Shown: in pieces, positions 13,601 to 22,600 of the stretch | Numbering within the stretch: the stretch's first letter is position 1 | Layout of the letters: every line of letters begins with the position of its first letter | Assembly (NCBI GenBank): GCA_028583415.1 | Contig: CM053276.1 | Location: 129,490,951 to 129,554,950, forward strand | From: Protea cynaroides | Lineage: Eukaryota; Streptophyta; Magnoliopsida; Proteales; Proteaceae | DNA: 64,000 nt | Direction: 5' to 3' | The notes under the pieces: model-generated | Told to the model about the DNA's origin: nothing | The model's input: only the letters and a program-made list of their open reading frames with translations | Database searches by the model: none | Translations under genes and position numbers: made by a program

Positions 13601-14855
13601 TTCTGCATAGATAAAAAATAAATTCAGAAATCGTATATGATAAATTGACTGAGTTTAGCTGCTCTGTTTTAAATTGGAATATTTTTTTTTTCTTTTGTGG
13701 GTGGAGGGGGAAAGGAGGCTGTAGTCATTTACCTTTCTTTTCTGATTATTTGTTTCTGGTCTGTTCTTATCAATATTACTTTCCCACTAAGATTTTCATC
13801 TTTTCAAATAAAACTTGTCTGATTCTTTTCATCCGCTTAACGCATTGCTGACTGAGCAAAAATCTCCTTGGCAGTTTCCATTGTTGTGTCCTGCTTTTAA
13901 GCTTTGGTTTTGTGTGTCCAGTTCTGGACTTGGTTTCAGGGCTTCACTGAGAGCCTCCTCAATTCGTCAACTTTCCAACAACTTTACACAATTCAATGGA
14001 GCCCAAGTTTCGCTCCGTTCCAGGAGGCCGCTGACTAGAAAGGTTCACACATTGAGCTTGGTTACCTGTGAATGTTATTTACTCTTGTGAAGTGTTGGGA
14101 CTAAGCATCCTTACCTGTGAGTTATGTTTCAGGATGCTGCAGCTATAAATCAGTGGAGGTTTTTGAAGCTGAAGGAGTACAAGGACCGAAACATTGAAGT
14201 TGAAAATGAATCTTTTGATAGATACATGCGGAATGTTGGATTATTGGAGGAAGTCTTCTCTTTAAGTTCTTCCCTGGGGGAACCAATCACAGATATGTTA
14301 CCTGATTTGGAACCAACCTTGAATTTTGGAGAAGACAACACCGAGAGAATGATTTCAGGGTTAAAAATGAGGTTAAATTCAAATCAAGGAAGAAAAGATG
14401 CATTCCAACTGAAAATAGGAAAACTTGTTGATGCCGGATTGAAGAAGTTGTTGGAATTAGAGTGCAGTTATGAGGGGGGACAAGCCATTGCTGATGATGT
14501 GGATGTCCAAAAGGAGCATAAGAGGCCAAAAAGAACTAAAGATTGGCAAGCTGAAAGGGCTTCAAATGTCAATGATCTTATTGATAAATTGAACAAAGCT
14601 CGAAATGAGGAGGATCTGAAATCCTGTTTGGTGATGAAGTCAAAGTTGTTTAATCAGCTTGAGAACGCCGATCCTACGCAAAGGAAGGAGGTTGTGATAT
14701 ACAAAGAGAAGAATGACGAAGACACTGCTGTACCCAAACAAGTATCAGATTATCGCCTTCTTAGTAGATTGTATAAAGAGGTTGAAATTAATCAAGAAAC
14801 TCTATGTAGTGTTGACCAGCATTTTTCTTCCCTTGATAAAATAGAGGGTCTTTGA
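1459..14855 (+). CDS. Conserved plant protein with N-terminal Cys-rich zinc-binding motif, unknown function (5 exons, 391 aa)
   Basis: Coding exons are 1459-1637, 12711-12772, 13332-13422, 13922-14042 and 14133-14855. All introns are GT-AG and the phases fit, giving one open frame of 391 residues that ends in DKIEGL. Residues 43-47 read RGLNK and lead into a cysteine cluster: C50, C53, C61, C66, C69, C70, C77 and H80. The spacing resembles a small treble-type zinc motif like that of the SHI/STY family (established knowledge), but the rest of the protein is different. From residue 152 the protein is charged and helical (NQWRFLKLKEYKDRNIEVEN), with likely coiled-coil stretches. I recognise this as a protein conserved across plants but with no assured function. 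Oddities are the 11,073-bp first intron, which splits the zinc motif between R60 and C61, and the decayed partial copy at 30.5-32.6 kb. Function is not inferred. Confidence 0.85.
1638..3650 (+). other. Gene 1 intron 1, proximal part without recognised gene
   Basis: This is AT-rich intron sequence. A stretch at about 2095-2280 with GGTATTGGATTGGGT and GAAACCGATATGAATT wording looks like a degenerate dispersed element, but no clean termini were found. Short open frames here (for example 2585-2785) have no coding character. Confidence 0.4.
3660..4020 (+). mobile_element. RTE-type LINE fragment, 3' part of the coding region
   Basis: A conceptual + strand translation with stops and frame slips gives KDRIRNEFIWEPRSC, LRWFDHLQKKPMS and a final IDSNERTRFM. 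This follows the order of the C-terminal region of plant RTE-like LINE proteins, which typically read RLRWFGHVQRRP and later WRKRIHVADP (established knowledge). There is no open frame and no TTG tail was recognised, so this is an old, truncated insertion in intron 1. Confidence 0.55.
4140..4545 (-). other. Unusual open stretch, possibly organelle-derived
   Basis: Two overlapping minus-strand frames stay open here for 65 and 87 codons in otherwise stop-rich intron. Base composition is more even than in the flanks. The reverse strand holds GGGTTCGATTC near 4411, which is like a tRNA B box. The wording reminded me of plant mitochondrial spacer DNA, but I cannot name a source gene. An organellar insertion (NUMT or NUPT) or a tRNA-type SINE are the two options considered; neither is shown. 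Confidence 0.25.
4780..6117 (-). mobile_element. LTR-like or other dispersed repeat, AG-rich, likely minus-strand
   Basis: On the minus strand a TATAAATATGTAACC box (about 5310-5325) is followed downstream by a long CT-rich leader (the complement of 4960-5260). This TATA-plus-pyrimidine layout is common in plant Copia-type LTRs. A (GA)n run lies at 4973-4993. Clean TG...CA ends and target duplications were not found. About 400 bp (5560-5950) are absent from the duplicated copy at 23.5 kb. Confidence 0.3.
7273..9470 (-). mobile_element. hAT transposon, decayed, nested in the LINE
   Basis: The termini are inverted: TAAGGGTGTCAATT at 7273-7286 and AATTGACACACTTA at 9457-9470. The minus strand translates, with frame breaks, to plant hAT (RICESLEEPER-like) transposase signatures: TSISNDGYITLTAHYI (about 7560-7610), then WGIEMKLFPIIVDNASSND (about 7380-7450). 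A BED-finger-like stretch (ICWN, RHRVEC) lies near 8130-8230. The transposase is truncated and carries stops. The insertion cuts the LINE just after its FADD codons, and the LINE text resumes at 9471 with GCTTTGTTTTGGTGGATGAG. The expected 8-bp target duplication is eroded; only GCT is shared on both sides. Confidence 0.8.
8001..8164 (-). mobile_element. Au SINE with target-site duplication, nested in the hAT element
   Basis: The body is 8019-8146, oriented on the minus strand. It runs from a tRNA-like B box (GGGTTCGAAAC, complement of about 8127-8137) through the conserved Au wording GGTAAGGCTGCGTACATT and GGGAGCCTCGTGCACTGG to a terminal T run (complement of the A run at 8019-8028). It is flanked by GCATTCCACTTTATGCCT (8001-8018) and GCATTCCACTCTATGCCT (8147-8164), an 18-bp target duplication with one mismatch. 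At 128 bp it is shorter than the usual Au length of about 180 bp, so its 5' end is truncated. It interrupts the BED-finger part of the hAT transposase. Confidence 0.88.
10246..12710 (+). other. Gene 1 intron 1, distal part
   Basis: No gene was recognised. Most of this stretch has a collinear match in copy B (23700-25085 and 28745-30545). It shows what the sites of the LTR insertion (near 11610) and of the 756-bp hAT element (GTCCCACG at 12559-12566) look like without the insertions. A small local repeat, CCCTACTGTGCTATTAGAAG, occurs twice at about 11088-11135. Confidence 0.6.
12711..12772 (+). CDS. Gene 1 exon 2
   Basis: This 62-nt exon has acceptor GCGTGCAG and donor ACG|GTATGC. It encodes CPYQSCKSCCAKAQNPCHIH and completes the zinc-binding motif begun in exon 1. 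It is too short to be found as an open frame; it was located by the cysteine pattern and by splice phase. Confidence 0.88.
13332..13422 (+). CDS. Gene 1 exon 3
   Basis: This 91-nt exon has acceptor ATTACAG and donor ACAAG|GTAAGT. It encodes VLKANAIFPDKIPSSSSPMF and then NQQFTEVSST, a Ser-rich linker after the zinc motif. Phase agrees with exons 2 and 4. Confidence 0.87.
13922..14042 (+). CDS. Gene 1 exon 4
   Basis: This 121-nt exon has acceptor GTGTCCAG and donor AGAAAG|GTTCAC. It encodes SGLGFRASLRASSIRQLSNN and then FTQFNG...PLTRK, a basic, Arg/Ser-rich segment. The weak donor is also present, unchanged, in the pseudogene copy at 31874. Confidence 0.85.
14133..14855 (+). CDS. Gene 1 exon 5 (last coding exon)
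   Basis: The acceptor is GTTTCAG, followed by 240 codons and TGA. The exon encodes DAAAINQWRFLKLKEYKDRN and a long charged helical region (LDKLNKARNEEDLKSC-like wording), and ends IEGL. The ATG at 14124 lies in the intron just before the acceptor and is not a start. Confidence 0.9.
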   Translation, partial: DAAAINQWRFLKLKEYKDRNIEVENESFDRYMRNVGLLEEVFSLSSSLGEPITDMLPDLEPTLNFGEDNTERMISGLKMRLNSNQGRKDAFQLKIGKLVDAGLKKLLELECSYEGGQAIADDVDVQKEHKRPKRTKDWQAERASNVNDLIDKLNKARNEEDLKSCLVMKSKLFNQLENADPTQRKEVVIYKEKNDEDTAVPKQVSDYRLLSRLYKEVEINQETLCSVDQHFSSLDKIEGL

Positions 14856-15230
14856 TATTGATGTGGGAATCCAATTGTATAACCTGGAAGTTTCATAGAT
14901 GTGCCAGCTAGCTTGGAAGTTGTATTACTAACCTAAAGGTTGCTTTGAGCTTTGATTGGTCTATCAAGAGGATCAGAAAGTTTTGAAGGTCTCGGAGAAA
15001 TGGTTAACCCAACTGTCATGCTGTGATGTTGTGGACTAATTTTATTATGTTCTCAAAAATCTGAGTTTTGACTACGAGATGCTCCTGGGTTGGAGTTATT
15101 TTTGTAAAATCATCTTCCTAACTTCAATTTCTGCAAAGATGTCTATTTGCCTATAAATTCCGATTGTAAAATTTTCTTCCTGTGTAGTCTGTACATCGAT
15201 TGGATGACTGTTGTTTCAGTGCTTTCTGGG
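14856..15230 (+). other. Probable 3' UTR of gene 1
   Basis: The region is T-rich with several TGTA-type words (TTGTATAACC near 14874, TTTGTAAAATC near 15103, ATTGTAAAATTTTC near 15164). It is conserved in copy B (32635-32960). No canonical AATAAA was picked out. Confidence 0.4.
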
Positions 15231-15501
15231 AGTGTTTAATTATCTTGGAAATGATGGAAGTGTACTTGATTGTTGGTCGGGCCATTTAATTGGAATTTTT
15301 GTCTAAGATCATGTTGATGGATCCAATTTTGCCCAAGCCTGCTGATCATGGAGCGTGTTGCTAAAATGCTTGTTTCACAGAGCAATATGGAGATCACCCA
15401 TCCGCTTGGACTAGGTAGTAGCATCCATCATTTGGATGCCGGAAACCCAAGAATTGTACTGAAATGGGTCACAGGCTAATACTGGGGGTGGAGCCGTCTA
15501 G

Positions 15502-15621
15502 TATTCAAATCGTCTCCTACGGTCCTGCCGCTTGCCAAGGGCTGGATTTCAGGCAGCCAGACTGATCCTCAAGCCCTTGGATCAATCACAGAAACCTCCG
15601 GCCGCAGGAGACATCTGAATC
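15502..15621. mobile_element. Foldback MITE, member 1 of a shared family
   Basis: The left arm TATTCAAATCGTCTCCTACGG pairs with the right arm CCGCAGGAGACATCTGAATCC. An inner pair CCAAGGGCT / AGCCCTTGG lies between them. The terminal wording (G)ATTCAAATC-NTCTCCT is shared with the hairpins at 40558, 58877 and 59926. No coding capacity. Confidence 0.6.
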
Positions 15622-15639
15622 CAGCAGTCTATGGCTAAG

Positions 15640-16289
15640 TAACATTTCAGTTCTTTTGGATTGGGAAGATGACCTTGAGTCAACGAGAGGGGCTAATCAA
15701 CTACGGTGAAACAAAAAGTTATGTTTTATATTAAGATGAGACTTGAGAGAAAACCAGCAGTGTATTATATATTTTAATTATTTATTGGAATGGTATGGTC
15801 CAATTAATAATATCTATATTGTCAACTTTAAACAATTTATTATATTAACATCTATATTATCGGGCTTATCTCAGATCGGTTCGGGTTTCTATCGGCTCAG
15901 GCCTTCCACTTTGTTGGGACACTCAACAAGTTAACCTGGATAAAACTGGGACCAATATATGCATGTCTTGTAACAATTTGATGTTTGACTCGAAACATGT
16001 CCAGTAACAGTTTTAATTAATCCGATTTTATGTTAGATTAAATTTTGACCATATTTTAGTTGATTTTAACAAAAATATAGTCAAAATTAATATTTTGGTC
16101 CGAAATATGATATTTTCAGTATCGGGTTCTAGTGGGCCCACCTTTTAAGAGAGCTGAGTTGTAACGGGACCCACACCAGATATTGGGACTTCAAAAGCAG
16201 GAGGAGAAAAGATTATGAGATTTCGATTTGTCCTTTCAAAACTGTCGATAGACTTATAAACAGAGCAGAGTCAGTGAGAGATCATAACG
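15640..16289. other. Intergenic, AT-rich, no recognised gene
   Basis: Nothing definite was seen. Short inverted words such as AAATATAGTCAAAATTAATATTTTGG (about 16072) make a small hairpin. The last 100 bases contain TTATAAACAGAGCAGAG (16253-16269), a possible TATA box and leader for the exon-like segment at 16290. Confidence 0.35.
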
Positions 16290-16481
16290 ATGTCTTTCAC
16301 CTCTGCAGTATGCAGTATGGAAGACAGACTGGAAAAAAGGAAAGCCACCCTCACCGGCACAACGAGGGAGCGAGGGGACAGAGAGATGGGCCTGGCCAAC
16401 AGCTACTTCGTTTCGGTTCCGGCACTCATACATTCCGGCTATCCGGCCCTCCCAGATTCCTACACTCCGGCAGTCTGTCAG
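16290..16481 (+). CDS. Possible first coding exon of an unidentified gene (64 codons)
   Basis: From ATG at 16290 a frame of 64 codons (MSFTSAVCSMEDRLEKRK... ending SYTPAVCQ) runs into a strong donor CAG|GTACGT. A TATA-like word lies 30-40 bases upstream. Downstream there are exon-like pieces with good splice sites at about 19827-19910, 20178-20243 and 20498-20590, but I could not join them in one frame. It may be a gene interrupted by the hAT/Mutator nest at 17360-19612, or a chance frame. No family was recognised. Confidence 0.3.
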
Positions 16482-17359
16482 GTACGTATTTGTTCTTTTT
16501 TTCTTCCACGACGATTCACTTTTTGTTAGACTTGTATGATTCTGATTCTTGTTTTGGTTCTTTCCTTTTCTCCTATTACTTCGATTCTGATTTCTGACAT
16601 CCCTTCTTCTTCGATTCGGGTTCTGATCTCTGTTGTTTTCTTTTTATTTTCTTCTATTTCTGACTTTCTGAGTTCTCTTCATCTTCTTCTTGCCAGTTTT
16701 TGTTTTATTTTTCCATTTCTTCGATTTTTGAGTTTCTGTCTTCATGTACTCTCTTCACTTTTACTGGCGTTATAATCCCTGCGTCTATAGCGTTGATATT
16801 TCAGGCATAATGGATATACCCACAGGGGCGCCTTGATCGCCTAGCCTCCAGAGCATGAGCCCTGTTGCCTAGGCGCTCAGGGTGGTCTCCAACGCCTTGG
16901 TCGTCTTGTACCCCTGACAATTATGCAAGAACCATATCTGATTGCTGGTTCTGATGATGATGGATACCGCTTAGGTTGAGCAACTTCCTTTTCTTTATGT
17001 GCTTTGTAAATTGCATGACAAATTTTGGCTATTTCTGGTTATAAACTGCATGACATGTTTTGGCAATTTGTGGTTATTAATTTCATGGGAACAGGTATGG
17101 CACTACCAAACCAAAGGTTATGCCAAAACACAAATAATGTTTCTGCAATGTGGTATTTATTGTCAATGCTTTGGTCGATTATGTGGAAGTTTTTACAGTG
17201 CTGGTGCCCTTCTATATTCATGCAGTTCTAACTTATGCCTGGGCCGCCAGGCTGCTTCTTTCTTACTCTAGGTGCAATGGGTCTTACGGGGCATTAAATT
17301 TTGAAGTTATTGATTTATTAAGAGTGGATGGTTTAGATTCACTCAATGTTCTAAGTTCT
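16482..17359 (+). other. Non-coding, with a 35-bp tandem repeat
   Basis: A T/C-rich tract (16490-16760) follows the possible donor at 16482. Two copies of a 35-bp unit (AATTGCATGACAAATTTTGG, then ACTGCATGACATGTTTTGG) lie at 17008-17077. A stretch with GGCGCC and CCTAGGCGCTC words at 16830-16905 looks like part of a dispersed repeat. Confidence 0.35.
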
Positions 17360-17522
17360 AGGGTGTCAAAATTGAGGCCGAACCAAATCGACTCCTTAAT
17401 TGGTCAGTATTGCTTTTGGCTTTTACAAAAAAACTGGTAAAAAAACTGAAACCGATTGGACCAAGGGATAAGACAGACCAAAGCAACCAAATGGACTGAA
17501 ACTGATAAAACGATTAAATTTT

Positions 17523-18027
17523 GGGAAAATTTCTCCCACCTCCCAACTTTACACAAAATGTCTTCCACCTCCCCTGTTTTCAAAAATATTCTTTCCCAAT
17601 CAAATTGGTGATGGGATTCATCATCATTAATGTTTTTAGGACAATGATACCCTCTAACTTAAAAATTTCTTTTTTCAGAAATCTATAATATAATTTAAAT
17701 AAAAAAATTATAAAATAAAAAATGATGGAGGAATTTACTATACCTGAAATATGTCGTCAGGGCAATACGAAGTGTCGCCAAAATGAAACACCGGCTCGAC
17801 GTCGGGAGTTGATTTTCCTTCGAACCCTAGCAGAGCTTCAAGTAATCCAAATTGTCTGCAAATCGTGGGGAGAGGCTATTGCCGGTCCATACTGGTGGAC
17901 CGACATTGATGCCCAGCAATGATGTCGCGGTTGCTGTAGCGCTCGTAGCAGCGATACCATAGTTCGCCTCGTTTGTCATAGCAGAGGTACTGTTCAAATG
18001 CTCTCTACTTACAAGCTTAGCGACTCT
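17523..18027. repeat. Left terminal inverted repeat of the Pack-MULE
   Basis: About 505 bp. It matches the reverse complement of 18813-19352 with scattered substitutions and small gaps, for example ATGGAGGAATTTA and GTCCATACTGGTG in both arms. The outer end begins GGGAAAATTT. Confidence 0.85.
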
Positions 18028-18082
18028 AATGCTAATGGTAACAACTTCCTCTTATTTGGTAAAGCTGAAGAGAAAATAGCAA

Positions 18083-18690
18083 CTATGAAAAACTGGCAAT
18101 GGTATGAAGAGATGAAACAGACTCAAGCAAAGTGGAGAAATCTGAATTTTCTTTGATTAGAAAGTAGAAACATACCTTTGATTTTCTTTTGAAAGGTTTG
18201 CTTTTTCGGCGACGAAGTTCTGGTGGTAACGGATGTATTTGATGGCGGAGTAGGCAAATGAGAGACCTTGGGAGAGCTGGACGCCGTGAACTACGGAGGT
18301 TGGTGGCTCCAAGGAGGAAGAGGACGGAGGCAGTGGAGATACCAGCTGCCATGATTTGGGGAATGGTGAGGTGGGTTTGGGACTCAGAGATGGCGACGGT
18401 AGCGATGGATTTCATGGGCTGGACGGGTATGGGAATGCCGAAGAGGAAGCCAGTGATGATGTTGTAGAGAGCAGTGAAGACAAGGGTGGTGCCTAGGTCT
18501 AGGTGGTTTACTAAGGTTAGAGCCAGGATGATGGGGATGTAGGTGCCCAGGTCACCCACGGATCCTCCCAGTTTGGACCAGATTGAGGTTTTTAGGCCAA
18601 AACTGGTGGCATATGAGAGGCAAGGGAGGTAAAGGCGGCACCGCTTTGGGTGGATTAGAGAGGTTGTTTGGTTTGGCGACTCCATGGAAA
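18083..18690 (-). pseudogene. Captured fragment of a MOT1-type molybdate transporter gene
   Basis: The minus strand from ATG at 18683-18685 encodes MESPNQTTSLIH and then strong MOT1/SULTR5-family wording: SKLGGSVGDLGTYIPIILAL, LTLVNHLDLGTTLVFTALYN, FGIPIPVQPMKS and LTIPQIMAAGISTASVLFLL. After GATNL about 40 bases of the usual coding sequence are missing and the frame shifts. The family motif then continues in another frame (GVQLSQGLSFAYSAIKYIRY), up to a donor-like CAAAG|GTATG at about 18177. MOT1 proteins are membrane molybdate transporters of about 450 residues (established knowledge); this piece holds roughly the first third. It appears to be exon 1, a little 5' leader and part of an intron, picked up from genomic DNA. 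It is not expected to make a functional protein. Confidence 0.85.
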
Positions 18691-18812
18691 AGACACAGAA
18701 TTTGTCTCACTCAAGATCAAGAACGGAAAACAGAAGAGAGGATTAATTTATTAGAATGAAAGACTCGAGTGCGAGGAAGAAATCAAGTACAGTCTCTAAG
18801 CTTAGAGAAAGC

Positions 18813-19352
18813 AGAGTCGCTAAGCATGTAACCAGAGAGCATTCGAACGCTGCCTCTGCTACAACGAACGAAGCGGTGAACTATGCTATCGCTGCTATCG
18901 GCGCTACAACAGCGGCGACACCATTGCTGGACATCAATGTCGGTTCACCAGTATGGACCGGTAATGGCCTCTTGCCATGATTTGCAAACAAGTTGGATTG
19001 CTTAAACCTCTGGTGAGATTCAAATGAAAATCAATGCCTGAGGCGAGCCGGTCTTTTGTTTTGGCGACGCTTCGTATCGCCGCGATGACATATTTCAGGT
19101 ATCATAAATTCCTCCATTTTTTATTGTTTTTATTTTGTAATTTATTTTCTTAAATTATATTATAGATTTCTGAAAAAAAAATTAATTTGAAGGGTATTAT
19201 TGTCTTAAAAACATTGGTGATGATGAATCCCATCACCAAATTGATTGGGAAGGAATATTTTCAAAAGCAGGGGAGATGGGAGACATTTTGTATCAAGTTG
19301 GGGGGTGGTGGCCTTTTAGGTATCTTGCAGGTGAGGTGGGAGAAATTTTCCC
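18813..19352. repeat. Right terminal inverted repeat of the Pack-MULE
   Basis: About 540 bp, the reverse-complement partner of 17523-18027. It is slightly longer because of an extra stretch near its outer end (about 19310-19330). It ends ...GAAATTTTCCC at 19352. Confidence 0.85.
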
Positions 19353-19620
19353 TTAAAATTTTAATATTTTTTTCAATTTTTCTTTTAATGTTTCAAAAAG
19401 TGAGATTGAACCGATAACAAACCTACAAGGGGACCGATAAAAGACCCTTGAGAAAAAATGAAAAGGGACTGAAACTGACCGGACTGATAGTTATTGGTTG
19501 CGGTTTTGATTTTATCGACCGAATACCTCATTGCCCAAAACTCGGACCAGACCGAACTGAAGTGAACTGCTGATATGGAGAAAAACCGTACCGAACCAAC
19601 TGTTTGACACCCTTAGTTCT

Positions 19621-22600
19621 GACTCTGTCCATCTTGTTCTGTTATGGGCTCATAGAAGCTCTTTTAACACTAATTTTTTTTGGATAACTTATCAGGTCCT
19701 CCCTTATAGTTTTTTATATACTGTGAATTTCCTTTGTTTTGTTTTTTCAAATCAGTCCAAGATTCATTTTCTTTTCTCCTATATTTACCTAGTTTTGAGG
19801 TCATTTCTTTTTATTTAATTTATGCAGTTCAAGCATTGGTTCTGAAGCACTGCTTGCCTCCTCAAATGAGGACTAATGCCCCTGCCTTGAACATAGGTCT
19901 AATGTCATGGGGTAAGCTTTCTTTAATTGGTGGGACGTTATTTTGATTCTCATCTTTGGATGAATTTGGTTCTCGGTGTTAGTTTAAATTTTCTGTAAGG
20001 CTTTAATGGCCCCTCTTGGTCACATTTATTGTCTATAGTTTTTCTATTTTATTTTCTCATGGTATCCCATCCGGGCCCTGATTATTACTTGCCATCCAAA
20101 ATTTAAGCTAAGATATTTGATACATCCATAAACTCCTATTATGAACTGATTTATTAACCACACCTATAAAATCACAGGCTTGAAAACAAATTAAAATATG
20201 GTCTTGAGCGTGTGGGCTATAGATACATGAAAGGTTCATGCTGGTGAGTGTTTTTTCTTTTGCCTTTTCTGTTATGTTCATATTTTTAAATGATGGAAAT
20301 CGTCGATTTGTTTTGTATTAAAGATAATACCTACCAGTGGTCCAGAATGTGAATTGTAGCAGACTTAGCTCATTGATTTCTCACGCTCAAAGCATGCAAG
20401 TTCCATTCATGGAATTTAATTAGGTTTGGTGTTTGTATACATATATTTTTAGCATTTGTTATCTCTCTCATCCCTACTGACAATTTTACAGGCTTTAAAT
20501 TGATTTGCCGATGTCCATATATAGGTAAAAAGATGCTTTTATGCCAGACTTATGGGGATGTGGAAGTTATAGGACCCAGAAATTTGGGATGATCACCAAG
20601 GTACCCAACGATGTCTAGTTATTTGTCTATTTCATGATTGCTTTCTTAATTTGTGTAATTCTTAGAAAAAATAGTTTGCAGTCTTTCAGTTTATTAATCT
20701 CTTTTGAATGTGTTGCTACAGTTTCATTGCAGATTTCAGTTTTGCATTTATTTTTTTGCATCGAAGTCTATATTTTTATCTGATCTTTGTTCTAGATGTG
20801 TTCCTATGAATCCTTTATTCTATTGCATTGCGACTTCATTAAGTAAGAAGTGTAGATTTGTCCATGGTCATTGATTATTGACAAATCAAATGCAGTGGTG
20901 GTCCAGTTCCTCATGAAACCATTATACCAAACTGAGTAATTTATATATAGGACCAAAAATTAGAGCAGACTTTCGATCTTGCGTGTCACTCATTTGATGG
21001 AGTGACTTTGGTATTTGGCAAGTGCATTGGTTTCTTACAAACATTGTTTTATAGGTTAGAGTTGTGAAGTTATAGGATTGATTTTTTGGTTACTTTGTTT
21101 GATACTAGAGGTTCTGTTGAGGATCTTTCAAAAAAAAGATGGCTCTCGGAGTGGGTAACACAGTCATTGGCCAAGAATATGCACTGTTTTGATTTTATTT
21201 GCTTGCTTACTAAAATAAAATTTAACCTATATTTTCCAAAATAAAAGTTTACAAATATATCCCACTTTAAATTAAATCCTACAAAGATTCCTATCCAAGC
21301 CCATCTCATCTTGTGGACCAGCCATTGCATCAGGAGATCTTATGAATTATATTAGAACCAAAGGTTGAGACAAGAAAAAAAAAAAAGAAGAAATAAAGAG
21401 GAGCCAGATATAGAGGAGCCAAAAAGACCTTGACCCCTACAAAATAAAGAGAAAATGCACACACAATCTACTTTGATCAACTATTTAAAGTCTTGTGTTT
21501 TGTTTGATGATTTAATTTCTTATTATTTTGCATGGGCACAAGATGGATAAAACTTACTAATGGTTCATTGATTTATATTGAATTAGAGTTTAATAGCCAC
21601 TACCAGGATTACAAATTTATACTTTTGATGAAATTAAGAGTGATTTTACAAAATCTATTAACAAGAGTACAAAATCAGATTATTGAAAATGATATTAGAA
21701 TTGGAAATGCTGATTACTCTTGGTTTCACACATCCTTGATTTATTACTACTGTAGGGTTTGTAGAAAACTACTTCATTTAAGAGGAATTGCTAGATCACG
21801 AGGAATACAGACTTGATATGAAGGATTGTTCAAAGGTTAAATTTATTGTGACTCTTGTGTCGATTTTTATTATGAAAATGGAAAGGTTTTGATCTATGCC
21901 TATAACATTGATTCCTTAACTCAATTTGTTGAAATATTTTAGATCTTTGATCAGTTAAAGATCATCTCAAAAATTTCAACAATAGAGTTATGAATGCAAT
22001 GTTATGGGTAAATATCAGAACCTTTTCCATCTTCATGATACATATATGTACATGGCTCGCAATAAATTTATTTAACATTTGAGTATTGTGTTAGGTAAAG
22101 TTTGTGTTCTTCAAGATCTAGTAGTTCCTCAATAGTGAAGTATTTATTATGCATCCTACAATTTTAATAAGCCATAGATGTATGGATCCAAGAGTAATCA
22201 ACAATTTTAGTTTTGGAGGATATCTTTCATTTTCAATTTTCTGGTTTTATATAGGTTGTTTGGAGATTTTGTTGGATGATTTTTGATTTCATCAAGAGTT
22301 TATAATTCTGTAATCCAGGCGATGACTCTTGAACTTCACTTTCATATATATAAATTCATTTGTAAGTTTCTTTCACCTACGCACATGTAAAATATTAATA
22401 AAGTAACGATCAACAAACAAAACTCAAGACTGTGAATAGTTGGTTAAAATAATTTTTGTGTTCTTACATTTTTGAGTGCCAAGGTCTGCATGGCTTCATT
22501 ATTTCTTCATTTTCCTTCTATCCCTTTCTTGGGTTTTAATATAATTCATTATTCACCAAAAAAAAAAAAAGAACTCAGATTCTATAGTTTAAATATACCT

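Larger units (their letters stand above)
5430..15320 (+). repeat. Segmental duplication, copy A (parental side)
   Basis: Matching sequence runs in the same order and orientation at about 23420-33085: intron 1 landmarks such as GTGAATCCCTAGTTCTT (near 10373 and 23818), exons 2-5 of gene 1, and its 3' UTR. Similarity fades after TTGTTGATGGAT-like text near 15315 and 33080. The left limit near 5430 lies within repeat-like DNA and is approximate. Copy A carries the LINE/hAT/SINE nest that copy B lacks. Confidence 0.8.
17523..19352. mobile_element. Pack-MULE: Mutator-like element with ~0.5-kb inverted repeats carrying a host gene fragment
   Basis: Long terminal inverted repeats are 17523-18027 and 18813-19352. 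They align over nearly their full length, both starting GGGAAAATTTCTCCCACCTC when read inward. Flanking 9-mers TTAAATTTT (17514-17522) and TTAAAATTT (19353-19361) differ at one position, fitting the 9-bp target duplication of Mutator-like elements. The interior carries a fragment of a MOT1-type transporter gene and no transposase. The element lies inside the hAT element at 17360-19612, so it arrived later. This is the Pack-MULE structure known from other plants; calling it that is inference from structure. Confidence 0.85.
17360..19612. mobile_element. Non-autonomous hAT element hosting a nested Mutator-like element
   Basis: The left terminus AGGGTGTCAAA (17360-17370) and right terminus TTTGACACCC (19603-19612) are inverted. 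The flanks TAAGTTCT (17352-17359) and TTAGTTCT (19613-19620) match at 7 of 8 positions, as expected for a hAT 8-bp target duplication. Subterminal DNA is full of ACCGA and GACCGAAC words. Without the inner Mutator-like element it would be only about 420 bp, so it is a MITE-sized hAT derivative. Confidence 0.75.

Noticed and set aside
14124..14132. ATG at 14124 as start of a 243-aa gene
   Set aside because: The ATG lies in the polypyrimidine/AG acceptor region of intron 4; exon 5 is entered by splicing at 14133.
18258..18467. Plus-strand frame of 69 codons in the Pack-MULE
   Set aside because: It is the antisense shadow of the MOT1 fragment, whose minus-strand reading matches a known family.
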